Shown here in pieces: positions 54,419 through 63,600 of a stretch of DNA of 64,000 nucleotides. Below the pieces are notes generated by a model. The model made no database searches, had not been told where the DNA came from, and saw nothing but the letters and a program-made list of their open reading frames with translations. How positions within the stretch are numbered: the stretch's first letter is position 1; each line of letters starts with the position of its first letter. Source of the DNA: an uncultured Polaribacter sp. (GTDB lineage: Bacteria; Bacteroidota; Bacteroidia; Flavobacteriales; Flavobacteriaceae); the NCBI RefSeq assembly GCF_947501385.1, contig NZ_CANMVP010000008.1, positions 62,001 through 126,000 on the forward strand. The letters are read 5' to 3'. The translations under genes and the position numbers were made by a program.

Positions 54419-54598
54419 ATGAAAAAAAATATAAAAAATACTCAAGATAAGACTGAAGAAATTTCAAGAAAAGATGCGTTAAAGAAGATTGGTAATTATA
54501 GTAAATATGCCGCTCTAACAGCATTAGGAACGTATATGATTCTAAGTCCACAAAAAGCACAAGCACAAAGCCCTGAAGCTCCTGGAACAGGATTTTAA
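54419..54598 (+). CDS. 59-residue PUL-associated small protein
   Basis: The frame encodes 59 residues. A charged N-terminal part (TQDKTEEISRKDALKKIGNY) leads to a hydrophobic stretch (SKYAALTALGTYMILS) and ends with PQKAQAQSPEAPGTGF. The order charged region, hydrophobic helix, A-x-A-like site and proline tail recalls small Bacteroidota proteins found near export genes and resembles a signal-anchor with a short periplasmic tail. It lies 28 bp after the T9SS protein and before a hairpin, so it is probably on the same transcript. Function unknown. Confidence 0.65.
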   Translation: MKKNIKNTQDKTEEISRKDALKKIGNYSKYAALTALGTYMILSPQKAQAQSPEAPGTGF

Positions 54599-54612
54599 AA
54601 CAATAATATTTT

Positions 54613-54644
54613 ATTTCATCTTAGATTTTTTTCTAAGATGAAAT
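54613..54644 (+). terminator. Perfect 13-bp hairpin inside the PUL
   Basis: ATTTCATCTTAGA (54613-54625) and TCTAAGATGAAAT (54632-54644) pair perfectly around a six-T loop, 14 bp after the small gene's stop. A weak T-rich stretch (TTAATT) follows. It may end part of the transcripts and so raise the level of the T9SS protein over the downstream enzymes. Confidence 0.6.
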
Positions 54645-54710
54645 TTAATTAAATAAGAGAATTAAGAAATAAAAAATGTAGATGGGAATACGAAGTAAAA
54701 TATCTGTAAT

Positions 54711-56609
54711 ATGCTTTTAAAAAAAATAAGACAATACATCCCAATGGTAGCTTTATTTGTAGTAGCTATTGGCTTTGGTCAGAAAGTTTTAGACTTAAAT
54801 GACTTTGGTATTAAAATCACTAAAGATGCAACACCAATTGTGGCAGAAGCATTGAAGAAAGTCAAGGAAGAAGGAATAAGCAAGTTAGTTTTCCCAAAAG
54901 GTACTTATCATTTCTACCCAACTTTTGCTCCAGAAAGATATTGCGAAATTACAAATAATGATAACGGATTAAAAAGAACCTCTTTTCCTTTAATTGATTT
55001 TCATAATTTTGAAATAGATGCAAACGGATCTGATTTTATTTTTCATGGAAAAATGATTCCTTTTATCATTGAAGAAAGTACAAATATAAAAATCACAAAC
55101 TTAAGCATAGATTGGGAAATACCATTTTCTTTAGAGGGTTTAGTAGTCGCAAACAACAAAAAAGATCAAACATTTGATATTAAGGTTAAATCACCTTATA
55201 TAGTTCAATTTGGGCATTTATATCTTTCTTTAGAACGACCAGATTCACCATATGAAAGAAAATATGGAAAACGTTTTGCAACTTGGGAACATTATAACAT
55301 AGAAGTTGGACAAAATATATTCTGGGATCCAAAAACTATGGCGCCTTTATACAATACCAGACAGTATAATATGCCTGAAAAAGGTATTTATGCAGTTGAA
55401 CTAGAAAAAGGACTCATAAGAATATCAACAGAAATGAAACAGCTTCCACCAAAAGGTTCTGTTATGGTTTCTAAAGGAGAGTATTTACAAAACAGAACTA
55501 GTCCTGCTTTTCGTGTTTTTAAATCTAAAGATTTGGAATTTAAAAATGTTAACGTGCATCATGCAGGTGCAATGGGATTAATTGCAGAAAGGTCTGAAAA
55601 TATAACTTTAGATTCTTTTAATGTAGTTTTAAAAGAAGGTTCTGGCAGAATGGTTACCACTACTGCAGATGCAACCCATTTTTGTAATGTAAAAGGTTTA
55701 GTTACTATTAAGAATTGCACGTTCGAAAATATGTTAGATGATGCAACAAATATTCATGGAACATATGTTAGAGTAAATAAAATAATTGACGACTATACGT
55801 TAGCAGTAGAAACTTATCATCCACATCAAAACGGATATTTGTTTGGAGAAGAAGGAGATATGGTACAGGTTATAGATCAAGAAAATTTACAATCTAGAAC
55901 AGAGCCTCTAATCTTAAAAAAAGTAGAAAGAGTTAATGAAAAAATTTCTTATATCACTTTTAATGAATCTATTAAAAACAAAGTAAGTACATATGATGGT
56001 GTAGAAAATATTTCTTGGCATGCTTCTGCGATTATAGAAAATAATGTTGTTCGTAACAACAGAGCTCGTAGTTTTTTAATTTCTACACCGAGAAAAGTAG
56101 TAGTAAGAAATAATCATTTATCTTCCCAAATGGCAAATTTTAGACTAACAGGAGATTTAGGACTTTGGAATGAATCTGGACCAAATACAGATTTGCTTAT
56201 TGAAAACAATACAATAGAAAATTCTGTTTACGGTGGAAATGGGCCACAAGCAATTTTTTTAATTGATCCACAATACGCAGATAAAAAGGATATTGAAGGA
56301 GTTTACAGCAAAAATATTGTGATTAGAAATAATACTATAAAGACCTTTGATAGCTCTATTATGATAGCGATGTCTGTTGACGGATTAGTATTTGAAAATA
56401 ATACAATTATACAAACTAATACTTACAAACCAATTTTTCCAAATGAAGATAACATACAAATCATAAATTGTAATAATGTTACCATCAAAGGAAATGAATT
56501 TGAAGGGTTAAAAAGAAAAAAAGAAATAATTACTGTTGACGATAAATCTACAAATGTTAGCATTTCAAGAAAAGATGATTACAAACCAAAAACCAAAAAA
56601 AATGAATAA
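54711..56609 (+). CDS. GH110 alpha-1,3-galactosidase (first copy)
   Basis: The 632-residue exported protein has a signal peptide (about 1-23) and a right-handed beta-helix body typical of GH110, exo-acting alpha-1,3-galactosidases. Family-like elements are FHNFEIDANGSDFIFHG, LSIDWEIPFSLEG, the TADATHF strand with Asp320 and NMLDDATNIHGTYV with Asp343-Asp344. From memory these three aspartates correspond to those implicated in GH110 catalysis. The C-terminus shows repeated IxNNxI beta-helix rungs. It is the first enzyme gene of the PUL, overlapping susC by 8 bp, and has a paralogue at 61417. Confidence 0.85.
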   Translation: MLLKKIRQYIPMVALFVVAIGFGQKVLDLNDFGIKITKDATPIVAEALKKVKEEGISKLVFPKGTYHFYPTFAPERYCEITNNDNGLKRTSFPLIDFHNFEIDANGSDFIFHGKMIPFIIEESTNIKITNLSIDWEIPFSLEGLVVANNKKDQTFDIKVKSPYIVQFGHLYLSLERPDSPYERKYGKRFATWEHYNIEVGQNIFWDPKTMAPLYNTRQYNMPEKGIYAVELEKGLIRISTEMKQLPPKGSVMVSKGEYLQNRTSPAFRVFKSKDLEFKNVNVHHAGAMGLIAERSENITLDSFNVVLKEGSGRMVTTTADATHFCNVKGLVTIKNCTFENMLDDATNIHGTYVRVNKIIDDYTLAVETYHPHQNGYLFGEEGDMVQVIDQENLQSRTEPLILKKVERVNEKISYITFNESIKNKVSTYDGVENISWHASAIIENNVVRNNRARSFLISTPRKVVVRNNHLSSQMANFRLTGDLGLWNESGPNTDLLIENNTIENSVYGGNGPQAIFLIDPQYADKKDIEGVYSKNIVIRNNTIKTFDSSIMIAMSVDGLVFENNTIIQTNTYKPIFPNEDNIQIINCNNVTIKGNEFEGLKRKKEIITVDDKSTNVSISRKDDYKPKTKKNE

Positions 56610-59600
56610 TAAAAAGATAATTTTTCTGCTGTTTTCAATAGTAATCTTTCAATTTGGTTTTTCTCAAACCACAGTAACTGGTAAAGTTAAAGACGTTAAT
56701 GGAGACCTATTACCAGGCGTAACCGTTTTAATTAAGGGAACAGAAATTGGAGCAGTTTCTAATTTTGATGGAGAATATAACATAAATACAAACCAAACCA
56801 AGTTCACTTTAGTTTTTAGCTATTTAGGAATGAAAACCGAAGAAGTAGAATACAATGGACAAAAAGTTATTGATGTCGTTTTAGAAGAAGAAGCGAATAG
56901 TCTAAATGAAATTGTAGTAATTGGTTATGGAGTCCAGAAAAAAGGTGACTTAACTGGTTCTATAGCGGGTATAAAATCAGAAACACTTGTAGAATCTCAA
57001 ACTACAGATGTGTTCTCTGCAATGCAAGGAAGAGTAGCTGGTGTTAATATATCATCCGATTCAGGTCAGCCTGGAGGAGGAAGCAACATTACAATTAGAG
57101 GTCAAACGTCAATAAACGGTACATCATCTCCGCTTTTTGTAATAGATGGTGTTCAGATTGATATAAATTATGATGAGGTGGCATCTACTGGTTCTTCACA
57201 AGCAAGAATCAATCCGTTAACAGGTATAAATCCTGCCGATATTGAATCTGTTGATATCTTAAAAGATGCTTCTGCAACTGCTATTTATGGTTCAAGAGGA
57301 GCAAATGGAGTTGTAATTATTACCACAAAATCAGGATCATCAGATGGACGTTTAACCGCTGAGTATACGTATAATTTGGGAATTTCAGAAGTGATAAAAA
57401 AATTGTCTGTCTTATCTGCTGATGACTATTTAATATATCAACAAGAACGAGGAAATACACAATTTTTAAATCAAGATACTGACAATGATGGTGTTTTTGA
57501 AACACCTAGAAATTTTGACGAATTACCTTCTTTTGATTGGCAGAAAGAAGCCTTGAGAACAGCATTAAGCGGACAACATCAGTTATCTTTTAGAGGAGGT
57601 AATAAAACAACCAATTATTCTGCTGGTTTAGGTATTCTTGACCAAGAGGGACTTGTAATTAATAACAATTACGATCAATATAATTTAAGATTACGACTAA
57701 AAACAGAAGTTAACGATAGACTTGGTATTACATTTAACACCAATAGTTCGTATTCTATATTGAGTGGTATCGCAAACAACGGTGGGCCAGATAGCTTTAC
57801 AGGAGTTACTCAAATGTTAGTTATAGGTAATCCATGGAATATAAGAACAGATGATATCGATTTTGCTGATGATGCTTTTGTGAGCCCGTTGGATTTGATT
57901 AGAGAATCCGATAAACAAACGAGTATTTTTAGATTTATCGGAAACATGAGTATTGACTATAAGCTCACTGATAATTTAACCTATACAGGTTTTACAGGAG
58001 GAAATATTAGCCATTCTAAAGTAAAGGAATTTTACAATTCTAATACTGGCTGGGGAAGATTACAGAATGGTCGTGCTCGAGTGAAAGAAGTAAACACCTA
58101 TTCTATTAATCATTCCTCACAATTAAATTTTAAAAAGAATTTTAATCCAAATCATAGAATTGATGTGTTAGCAGGCGTTGAGGTATTTCATTATAATTTT
58201 GAAGACTTCTCGAATGAGATTATTGGGTTCGAAAACCAAACAACTGGTGTTAATAATATTAGCGTAGGAACTTCAGTTAGTGAGTACAGTACCCGAAGAT
58301 TTTCAAATAATAGGCTTTCTTTTTTAAGTAGAATTAATTACACTTTATATAAAAGATTTATTATAACCGGAACAATGAGAGCTGATGGATCTGATAAGTT
58401 TGGAGCAGGTAACAGATGGGGATATTTCCCTTCTGCAGCATTAGCTTGGAAAATGACTAATGAATCATTCATAAAAACTATCAAAGCTATTTCTAACTTA
58501 AAATTAAGGTTAAGCTATGGAGCTAGTGGTAACGAACGCATTCCTGCTTATAGTTCTTTAGCTCAACTAGACCCAGCTTTCTATGCTAGTAATGACAATC
58601 TTATTTTCGGTCTTGCACCTTCTAATTTAGCTAACCCTGATTTAAAGTGGGAAACAACCAAACAATACAATGCAGGTATAGATTTAGATCTCTTCAAAAA
58701 TAAGATAAGCCTAAGTGCCGATGTTTATAAAAAAATCACCACAGATTTATTGTTAAACGCTCCTATTCCTTCACAAAGTGGATTCAATTCTCAATTTCAG
58801 AATATAGGTAGAATTGATAATTCGGGACTTGAATTACAAATAAGCACTGTAAACATAAATAAAAAAGGATTTAAGTGGGAAACAGACTTTAACATCTCTT
58901 TCAATGAAAATGAAGTAAAAGATTTAGGAGGAGCAGAGTTTATACCAATAAGTACTTTTGGAGGATGGCAGGCCAACGTTGGTAGAGTTATAGTTGGAGA
59001 ACCAATTGGAACTATGTACGGCTACAACTTTGAAGGAATCTATCAAATTGAAGATTTCACATGGGAAAACAATAGTGACCCTAGCATACCCTTTGAAGAT
59101 AGAACTCTTGTTTTAAGAGACAATCTCCCAGTGTATTCTGGAACTGCTCTTCCAGGTAGAATGAAATACAGAGATATTAACGGAGATGGTTTTGTGAATG
59201 ATGAAGACAGAACAGTAATTGGTGATAGTAACCCTGTTCATTTTGGTGGAATAAATAATACATTTAGATATAAGAACTTCGATTTATCTGTGTTTTTTCA
59301 ATGGTCTTATGGTAATGATCTTTACAATGCTGCCAAAGTAAGACTAAATGGGGTAGCACCGTGGATGAATATTTCACAAGATTATTTTGAAAATCACTGG
59401 ACTCCAGAAAACCCAAGTAATACAGACCCTGCATATAGAGAAATTGATCAACAAATTGCATCATCATATTATGTAGAAGATGGATCTTACCTTAGGTTAA
59501 GAACTGTTTCTTTAGGTTACAGACTTCCAAAAGATATCACAAAAAAATTAGGATTTAGTTCCTTGCGACTAAACATCATAGGAAATAATTTGGCCACTTG

Positions 59601-59721
59601 GACTAATTATTCAGGTTGGGATCCTGAAGTTAATTTTAATAATCCTCTATTATCTGGATTAGACAGAATAGCTTATCCAAGAGCAAGAAATTTCACGTTA
59701 AGTTTTAATGCAACTTTTTAA
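56602..59721 (+). CDS. SusC-like TonB-dependent glycan transporter
   Basis: The ATG at 56602 (overlapping the GH110 stop by 8 bp) gives 1039 residues with a signal peptide (to about 22). A CarboxypepD-reg-like domain follows (TTVTGKVKDVNGDLLPGVTV), then the SusC-type segment NEIVVIGYGVQKKGDLTGSI, a plug (QGRVAGVNISSDSGQPGGGS, DVLKDASATAIYGSRGANGV) and a beta barrel ending SLSFNATF-like. SusC imports oligosaccharides through the outer membrane with a SusD lid. Its length and the immediately following SusD gene are normal. Confidence 0.96.
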   Translation: MNNKKIIFLLFSIVIFQFGFSQTTVTGKVKDVNGDLLPGVTVLIKGTEIGAVSNFDGEYNINTNQTKFTLVFSYLGMKTEEVEYNGQKVIDVVLEEEANSLNEIVVIGYGVQKKGDLTGSIAGIKSETLVESQTTDVFSAMQGRVAGVNISSDSGQPGGGSNITIRGQTSINGTSSPLFVIDGVQIDINYDEVASTGSSQARINPLTGINPADIESVDILKDASATAIYGSRGANGVVIITTKSGSSDGRLTAEYTYNLGISEVIKKLSVLSADDYLIYQQERGNTQFLNQDTDNDGVFETPRNFDELPSFDWQKEALRTALSGQHQLSFRGGNKTTNYSAGLGILDQEGLVINNNYDQYNLRLRLKTEVNDRLGITFNTNSSYSILSGIANNGGPDSFTGVTQMLVIGNPWNIRTDDIDFADDAFVSPLDLIRESDKQTSIFRFIGNMSIDYKLTDNLTYTGFTGGNISHSKVKEFYNSNTGWGRLQNGRARVKEVNTYSINHSSQLNFKKNFNPNHRIDVLAGVEVFHYNFEDFSNEIIGFENQTTGVNNISVGTSVSEYSTRRFSNNRLSFLSRINYTLYKRFIITGTMRADGSDKFGAGNRWGYFPSAALAWKMTNESFIKTIKAISNLKLRLSYGASGNERIPAYSSLAQLDPAFYASNDNLIFGLAPSNLANPDLKWETTKQYNAGIDLDLFKNKISLSADVYKKITTDLLLNAPIPSQSGFNSQFQNIGRIDNSGLELQISTVNINKKGFKWETDFNISFNENEVKDLGGAEFIPISTFGGWQANVGRVIVGEPIGTMYGYNFEGIYQIEDFTWENNSDPSIPFEDRTLVLRDNLPVYSGTALPGRMKYRDINGDGFVNDEDRTVIGDSNPVHFGGINNTFRYKNFDLSVFFQWSYGNDLYNAAKVRLNGVAPWMNISQDYFENHWTPENPSNTDPAYREIDQQIASSYYVEDGSYLRLRTVSLGYRLPKDITKKLGFSSLRLNIIGNNLATWTNYSGWDPEVNFNNPLLSGLDRIAYPRARNFTLSFNATF

Positions 59722-59731
59722 AAAATACATT

Positions 59732-61375
59732 ATGAAAACTAGTATAAAATTTATATCATTTTTAGTTCTTTTTTTAACAATGTCGTCTTGTGATGATATT
59801 TTAGAACCAACACCATATTCTTTTACATCACCCGAAAATTTTTATAAAACGGCACAAGATGCTGAAATAGCATTGGTAGGTGTGTATAATACGCTTACTG
59901 CAGGAGATATTCAAGGACAAGGAAATGCAGATTCTTTTAGAAGAGATCTTTATGAAATGTTAGTAGGGGGTACAGGTGAAGGTGTTGTTCCAGTAAGATT
60001 TGCAAACAATAGAGGATCGCAGTTTGGGACAGCAGCTTTTACAAGTCAAGATAATGAAATTAATTTCACTTGGTTTTTCCTTTACGCAGGTATTAGTAGA
60101 GCAAATAGTCTTCTTGAAAATTTACCAGACATTCCTAATGATGATTTTAACGGTACAAGAAAAGTAGAAATTGAAGCAGAAGCTAGACTTTTAAGAGGTT
60201 TTTATCATACAATATTGACTATGATGCATGGAGCCATACCTGTTTATACAAGAACAGATGAAAACCCAACAAAAGCAAGACAGTCTGTTGAAGAAGTTTA
60301 TGCACAAATTCTTTCAGATTATGAATTTGGCTACCAAAATCTCCAAAATAGAGGTCCTTTAGCTTCTAGTGTTAATAAATGGACTGCTGCAGGTTTGCTG
60401 TTAAAAGTACATACTTATCTAGCAAGTATGAAAATTAATGGGCTTAGTGATTTTGGATATGCACTAAATAGTTTCAATTGGGTAGACGCAGATGCTAGTT
60501 ATGGAAGTGCAGTTACCATATCTCAAGACATCGTTAATAATAGTGGTTATGGGTTAACACAAAACTATGATCGCCTCTTTAGAGAATCAACCAAATCTGC
60601 ACAGGCAGCAGAAGTCATGTTTGCTGCTGAAGGTTCGTCAGATGCCTCTCAACAAGTAATTACTATTGTTGTAAATAATTTTATACCTCAAGGAAATCCT
60701 ATTAGAACTGGTGCTGGTTCTGGTTGGACACGTCCAACAGGAGAACTTTTTGACCTCTATAATTCAGATGATTTCCGTTTTAGTCACAATATTTCTGGAA
60801 ATTTAGGTGGTAATCCTAGTGTGCTTGACGTACTCGAAATAGATGGAGTTAGGTATTACCAGCCAAGAAATTTACCTGGTAAAAACGCTGGAATTATGAG
60901 CGTTGGTAAGTACAGAATGAAAGATCCTGCTCAAAAAAACTATGCACCTTGGGCTTCTGGTATATCATTTCCTTTGTTAAGATATGGAGACATTCTTCTA
61001 TTGAGAGCTGAAGCGCTTTTTTATACTGGAAACGAACCTGGGGCTAGAGCAATATTAACGGAATTACGTCGACGATCTGTTGTTGCACCTGCTTTGGTTG
61101 AAGACCTTAACGCCGCTTATTTTAATCCAGATTTTGTTAAAGAACTACAAGAGGAGCGATCTAGAGAGCTTTGTTTTGAAATCTGGAGAAGGTTTGATTT
61201 GGCAAGATTCAATATCTATGACACAACCATTAATTCGCTCGATGTAAATAATGGATTCTATAATGATGATGTAGTCTTATTACAACAGAATTGGATACCA
61301 GAGAAAGTATGGTTTCCCATACCAACACAGCAGATAGATTTAAATCCAAATCTAGAACAAAATAAAGGCTATTAG
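59732..61375 (+). CDS. SusD/RagB-family glycan-binding lipoprotein
   Basis: The ATG at 59732 gives 547 residues with lipobox Cys20 or so (MSSCDD). The sequence has the SusD pattern: PTPYSFTSPENFYKTAQDAEIALVGVYNTL, RLLRGFYHTILTMMHGAIPV (with the conserved LRA/LRG-Y motif), and the C-terminal FPLLRYGDILLLRAEALFYTG and LQEERSRELCFEIWRRFDLAR. It forms the lid of the SusC channel on the cell surface. Gap to susC is 10 bp. Confidence 0.95.
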   Translation: MKTSIKFISFLVLFLTMSSCDDILEPTPYSFTSPENFYKTAQDAEIALVGVYNTLTAGDIQGQGNADSFRRDLYEMLVGGTGEGVVPVRFANNRGSQFGTAAFTSQDNEINFTWFFLYAGISRANSLLENLPDIPNDDFNGTRKVEIEAEARLLRGFYHTILTMMHGAIPVYTRTDENPTKARQSVEEVYAQILSDYEFGYQNLQNRGPLASSVNKWTAAGLLLKVHTYLASMKINGLSDFGYALNSFNWVDADASYGSAVTISQDIVNNSGYGLTQNYDRLFRESTKSAQAAEVMFAAEGSSDASQQVITIVVNNFIPQGNPIRTGAGSGWTRPTGELFDLYNSDDFRFSHNISGNLGGNPSVLDVLEIDGVRYYQPRNLPGKNAGIMSVGKYRMKDPAQKNYAPWASGISFPLLRYGDILLLRAEALFYTGNEPGARAILTELRRRSVVAPALVEDLNAAYFNPDFVKELQEERSRELCFEIWRRFDLARFNIYDTTINSLDVNNGFYNDDVVLLQQNWIPEKVWFPIPTQQIDLNPNLEQNKGY

Positions 61376-61416
61376 AATTCATAAAAAAATAGTCCTCTTT
61401 AATTAATAAAACAAAT

Positions 61417-63252
61417 ATGAAAAGGATAATTATAATTGCTTTAATAATGGTTGCATGTTCTAATTTGGGTCAGGCTCAAAAACAGAATCCAGTAATTGTA
61501 AAATCGAATAATGGAGATATGACACCCATTATAAGGGACATTATAGAAAATACCCAAACAAAAGATCTGCATTTAGTTTTTGAGAAAGGAACCTATACAT
61601 TTATGCCCAATTATGCATTCGGGAAATACCTAAATATTACAAATCATGGCAATGGTTACAAGAGAATTGTTTTTGATTTAAGCAAATTTCGTAATGTAAC
61701 TATAGAAGGCAATGGTGCTGAATTTATATTTCATGGACAAGTGATGCCATTTCTTTTTGACAGTTCTGAGGCTGTTAACATAAGTAATATTACCATCGAT
61801 TGGGATATTCCTTTTACATTTTTAGGTGAAGTAATTGCTGTAAACAAAGAGGAAGGCTGGCGAGATATTAAACCATTTAAAAAAGGTTTTTCTTGGAAAG
61901 TTAAAAAAGGGCATTTAGAATTTCCTAATATAGATGGTTTTAGCTATAATTACCCAGGAAGCACATTGGCATTTGATGCTGTTGAAAAACGACCTATTCA
62001 CGGAACATGGGATATTCACAGCAAACCAGAACGGGTAGAAGAATTACCTGGAGGTGTTTTAAGATTTCATGAAAAACTTAAGTATTATCCGCCAATAGGA
62101 TCTTTGTTAAGTTCTAAAGGAGATCGTGAGCATGATCGTTATGCTCCCGCTTTTGACTTTAAAAAATCTTCAAACATCGAGTTAAATGAAATTGTTATTC
62201 ATCATGCTTTAGGAATGGGTTTTCTTTTTGAGCGCTCTGAGAATATTCGAATACTAAATTCTGGTATTTATTTGAGAGAAGGAACAAATCGTGTGATATC
62301 TTCTACAGCAGATGCTACGCACTTTGCTAACTGTAAAGGAGATATTCTAATAGAGAATTGTAGGTTTGAAAATATGTTAGACGATGGCACCAATATTCAT
62401 GGTACATATGTAGAACTAGATAAAGTTATTGACGACAATACATTAATGGTAAAATTAATGCATTTTGAACAGCAAGGTTTTGAGTTTGTGCTACCTGGTG
62501 ATGAAGTGTGGTTCATCAAACAACCGTCTCCAAAACGCAAGGAAACTGCTGTAGTTAAGAATGTGAAATTCATAAACGATCAGGTTATGAAAATATCTTT
62601 TACCTCAAAACTTCCAAAAGATCTTAAATCTGGTGATATTTTAGAAAATAAAACATGGAACCCTCAATTTACCATGCGAGGTTGTACCATCAAAAATCAT
62701 AGAGCAAGAAATGTGGTTCTTAAAACACCTTTAAAAACGGTTATAGAAAATAATTATTTTTCTTCTATGATGTCATCAATTTTTTTTAGAGGTGAAACAT
62801 TTTTTTGGTATGAATCTGGAGCAGTTAACGATGTTCTTATCCAGAATAATAATTTTGAATATTGCGCTTATAGTGGAATGGAACATTCTGTGCTTAACAT
62901 TACACCTAGACTTTCTAAAACGTTTGACACATCAATTACTTATGATTGTAACATTCGTTTTATAAATAATACGATACACACATTTGGAAATAGAATTGTA
63001 AGTGCAGATAGAGTTGATGGCTTAATCATTAAAAATAATACTATTATAAAAACTAAAGATTTTCCAGAAATTTATCCCAACACACCGTTGATAGAATTGA
63101 AAAACTGTGAAAATACTATCATAGAAAAAAACAGCTATAAAAGTGATGCTAAAATAAGTGTTGATATTGACGAACAGAGTGCCAAAACTCTTTTTGAAAA
63201 AGACAATAAAGGTTTCAAAATAGGGAAAATATTCAGCGATCAAAAACAATAG
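61417..63252 (+). CDS. GH110 alpha-1,3-galactosidase (second copy)
   Basis: The 611-residue paralogue of the enzyme at 54711 has the same layout: a signal peptide (about 1-20, perhaps SPII at Cys14), FRNVTIEGNGAEFIFHG, ITIDWDIPFTFLG, STADATHF with Asp299 and NMLDDGTNIHGTYV with Asp322-Asp323. It is clearly diverged, not a recent duplicate: the stretch after IPFTFLG and the region 150-210 differ strongly, which suggests another linkage or sulfation tolerance. It is the last gene of the susCD unit. The 348 bp that follow hold the promoter of the next gene. Confidence 0.85.
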   Translation: MKRIIIIALIMVACSNLGQAQKQNPVIVKSNNGDMTPIIRDIIENTQTKDLHLVFEKGTYTFMPNYAFGKYLNITNHGNGYKRIVFDLSKFRNVTIEGNGAEFIFHGQVMPFLFDSSEAVNISNITIDWDIPFTFLGEVIAVNKEEGWRDIKPFKKGFSWKVKKGHLEFPNIDGFSYNYPGSTLAFDAVEKRPIHGTWDIHSKPERVEELPGGVLRFHEKLKYYPPIGSLLSSKGDREHDRYAPAFDFKKSSNIELNEIVIHHALGMGFLFERSENIRILNSGIYLREGTNRVISSTADATHFANCKGDILIENCRFENMLDDGTNIHGTYVELDKVIDDNTLMVKLMHFEQQGFEFVLPGDEVWFIKQPSPKRKETAVVKNVKFINDQVMKISFTSKLPKDLKSGDILENKTWNPQFTMRGCTIKNHRARNVVLKTPLKTVIENNYFSSMMSSIFFRGETFFWYESGAVNDVLIQNNNFEYCAYSGMEHSVLNITPRLSKTFDTSITYDCNIRFINNTIHTFGNRIVSADRVDGLIIKNNTIIKTKDFPEIYPNTPLIELKNCENTIIEKNSYKSDAKISVDIDEQSAKTLFEKDNKGFKIGKIFSDQKQ

Positions 63253-63388
63253 GACAATTTACTTTATAGCATACAAAAGCAATTTTTAACTTTTAAAGTT
63301 ACAATTATCTAAAGATAAAAATTTTTAATAGATATTGTTTGGTATGTTAGTTACAGATAGTACTAATTATCAAAAAAAATACACAGAA

Positions 63389-63453
63389 GTTACATTATTT
63401 TAGTTTTTTGTTACATTACAAAGTGTGATTTAGCAACATATCATATAGCTTTG
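63389..63453 (+). promoter_or_regulatory. Candidate HTCS operator and promoter, second PUL transcript
   Basis: GTTACAT at 63389-63395 and 63410-63416 again lie 21 bp apart, the second within TTGTTACATTACAAA. TAGCTTTG (63446-63453, within TATAGCTTTGGA) starts exactly 36 bp after the second repeat. The layout equals that before 51826. The leader to the ATG at 63601 is about 140 bases and shows no gene. Confidence 0.72.
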
Positions 63454-63600
63454 GAAGTGTATTTAGCATATTGCAAATAAGATATTTCTATAAGGATATT
63501 AAGAAATTATTTAGCTAGAAATAACCTTTAGAAACAAATAGTAAAAAAAAGCTTTAACTTAAAATAAAGGATATTAATAATTACTAAAACAACAAATCAT

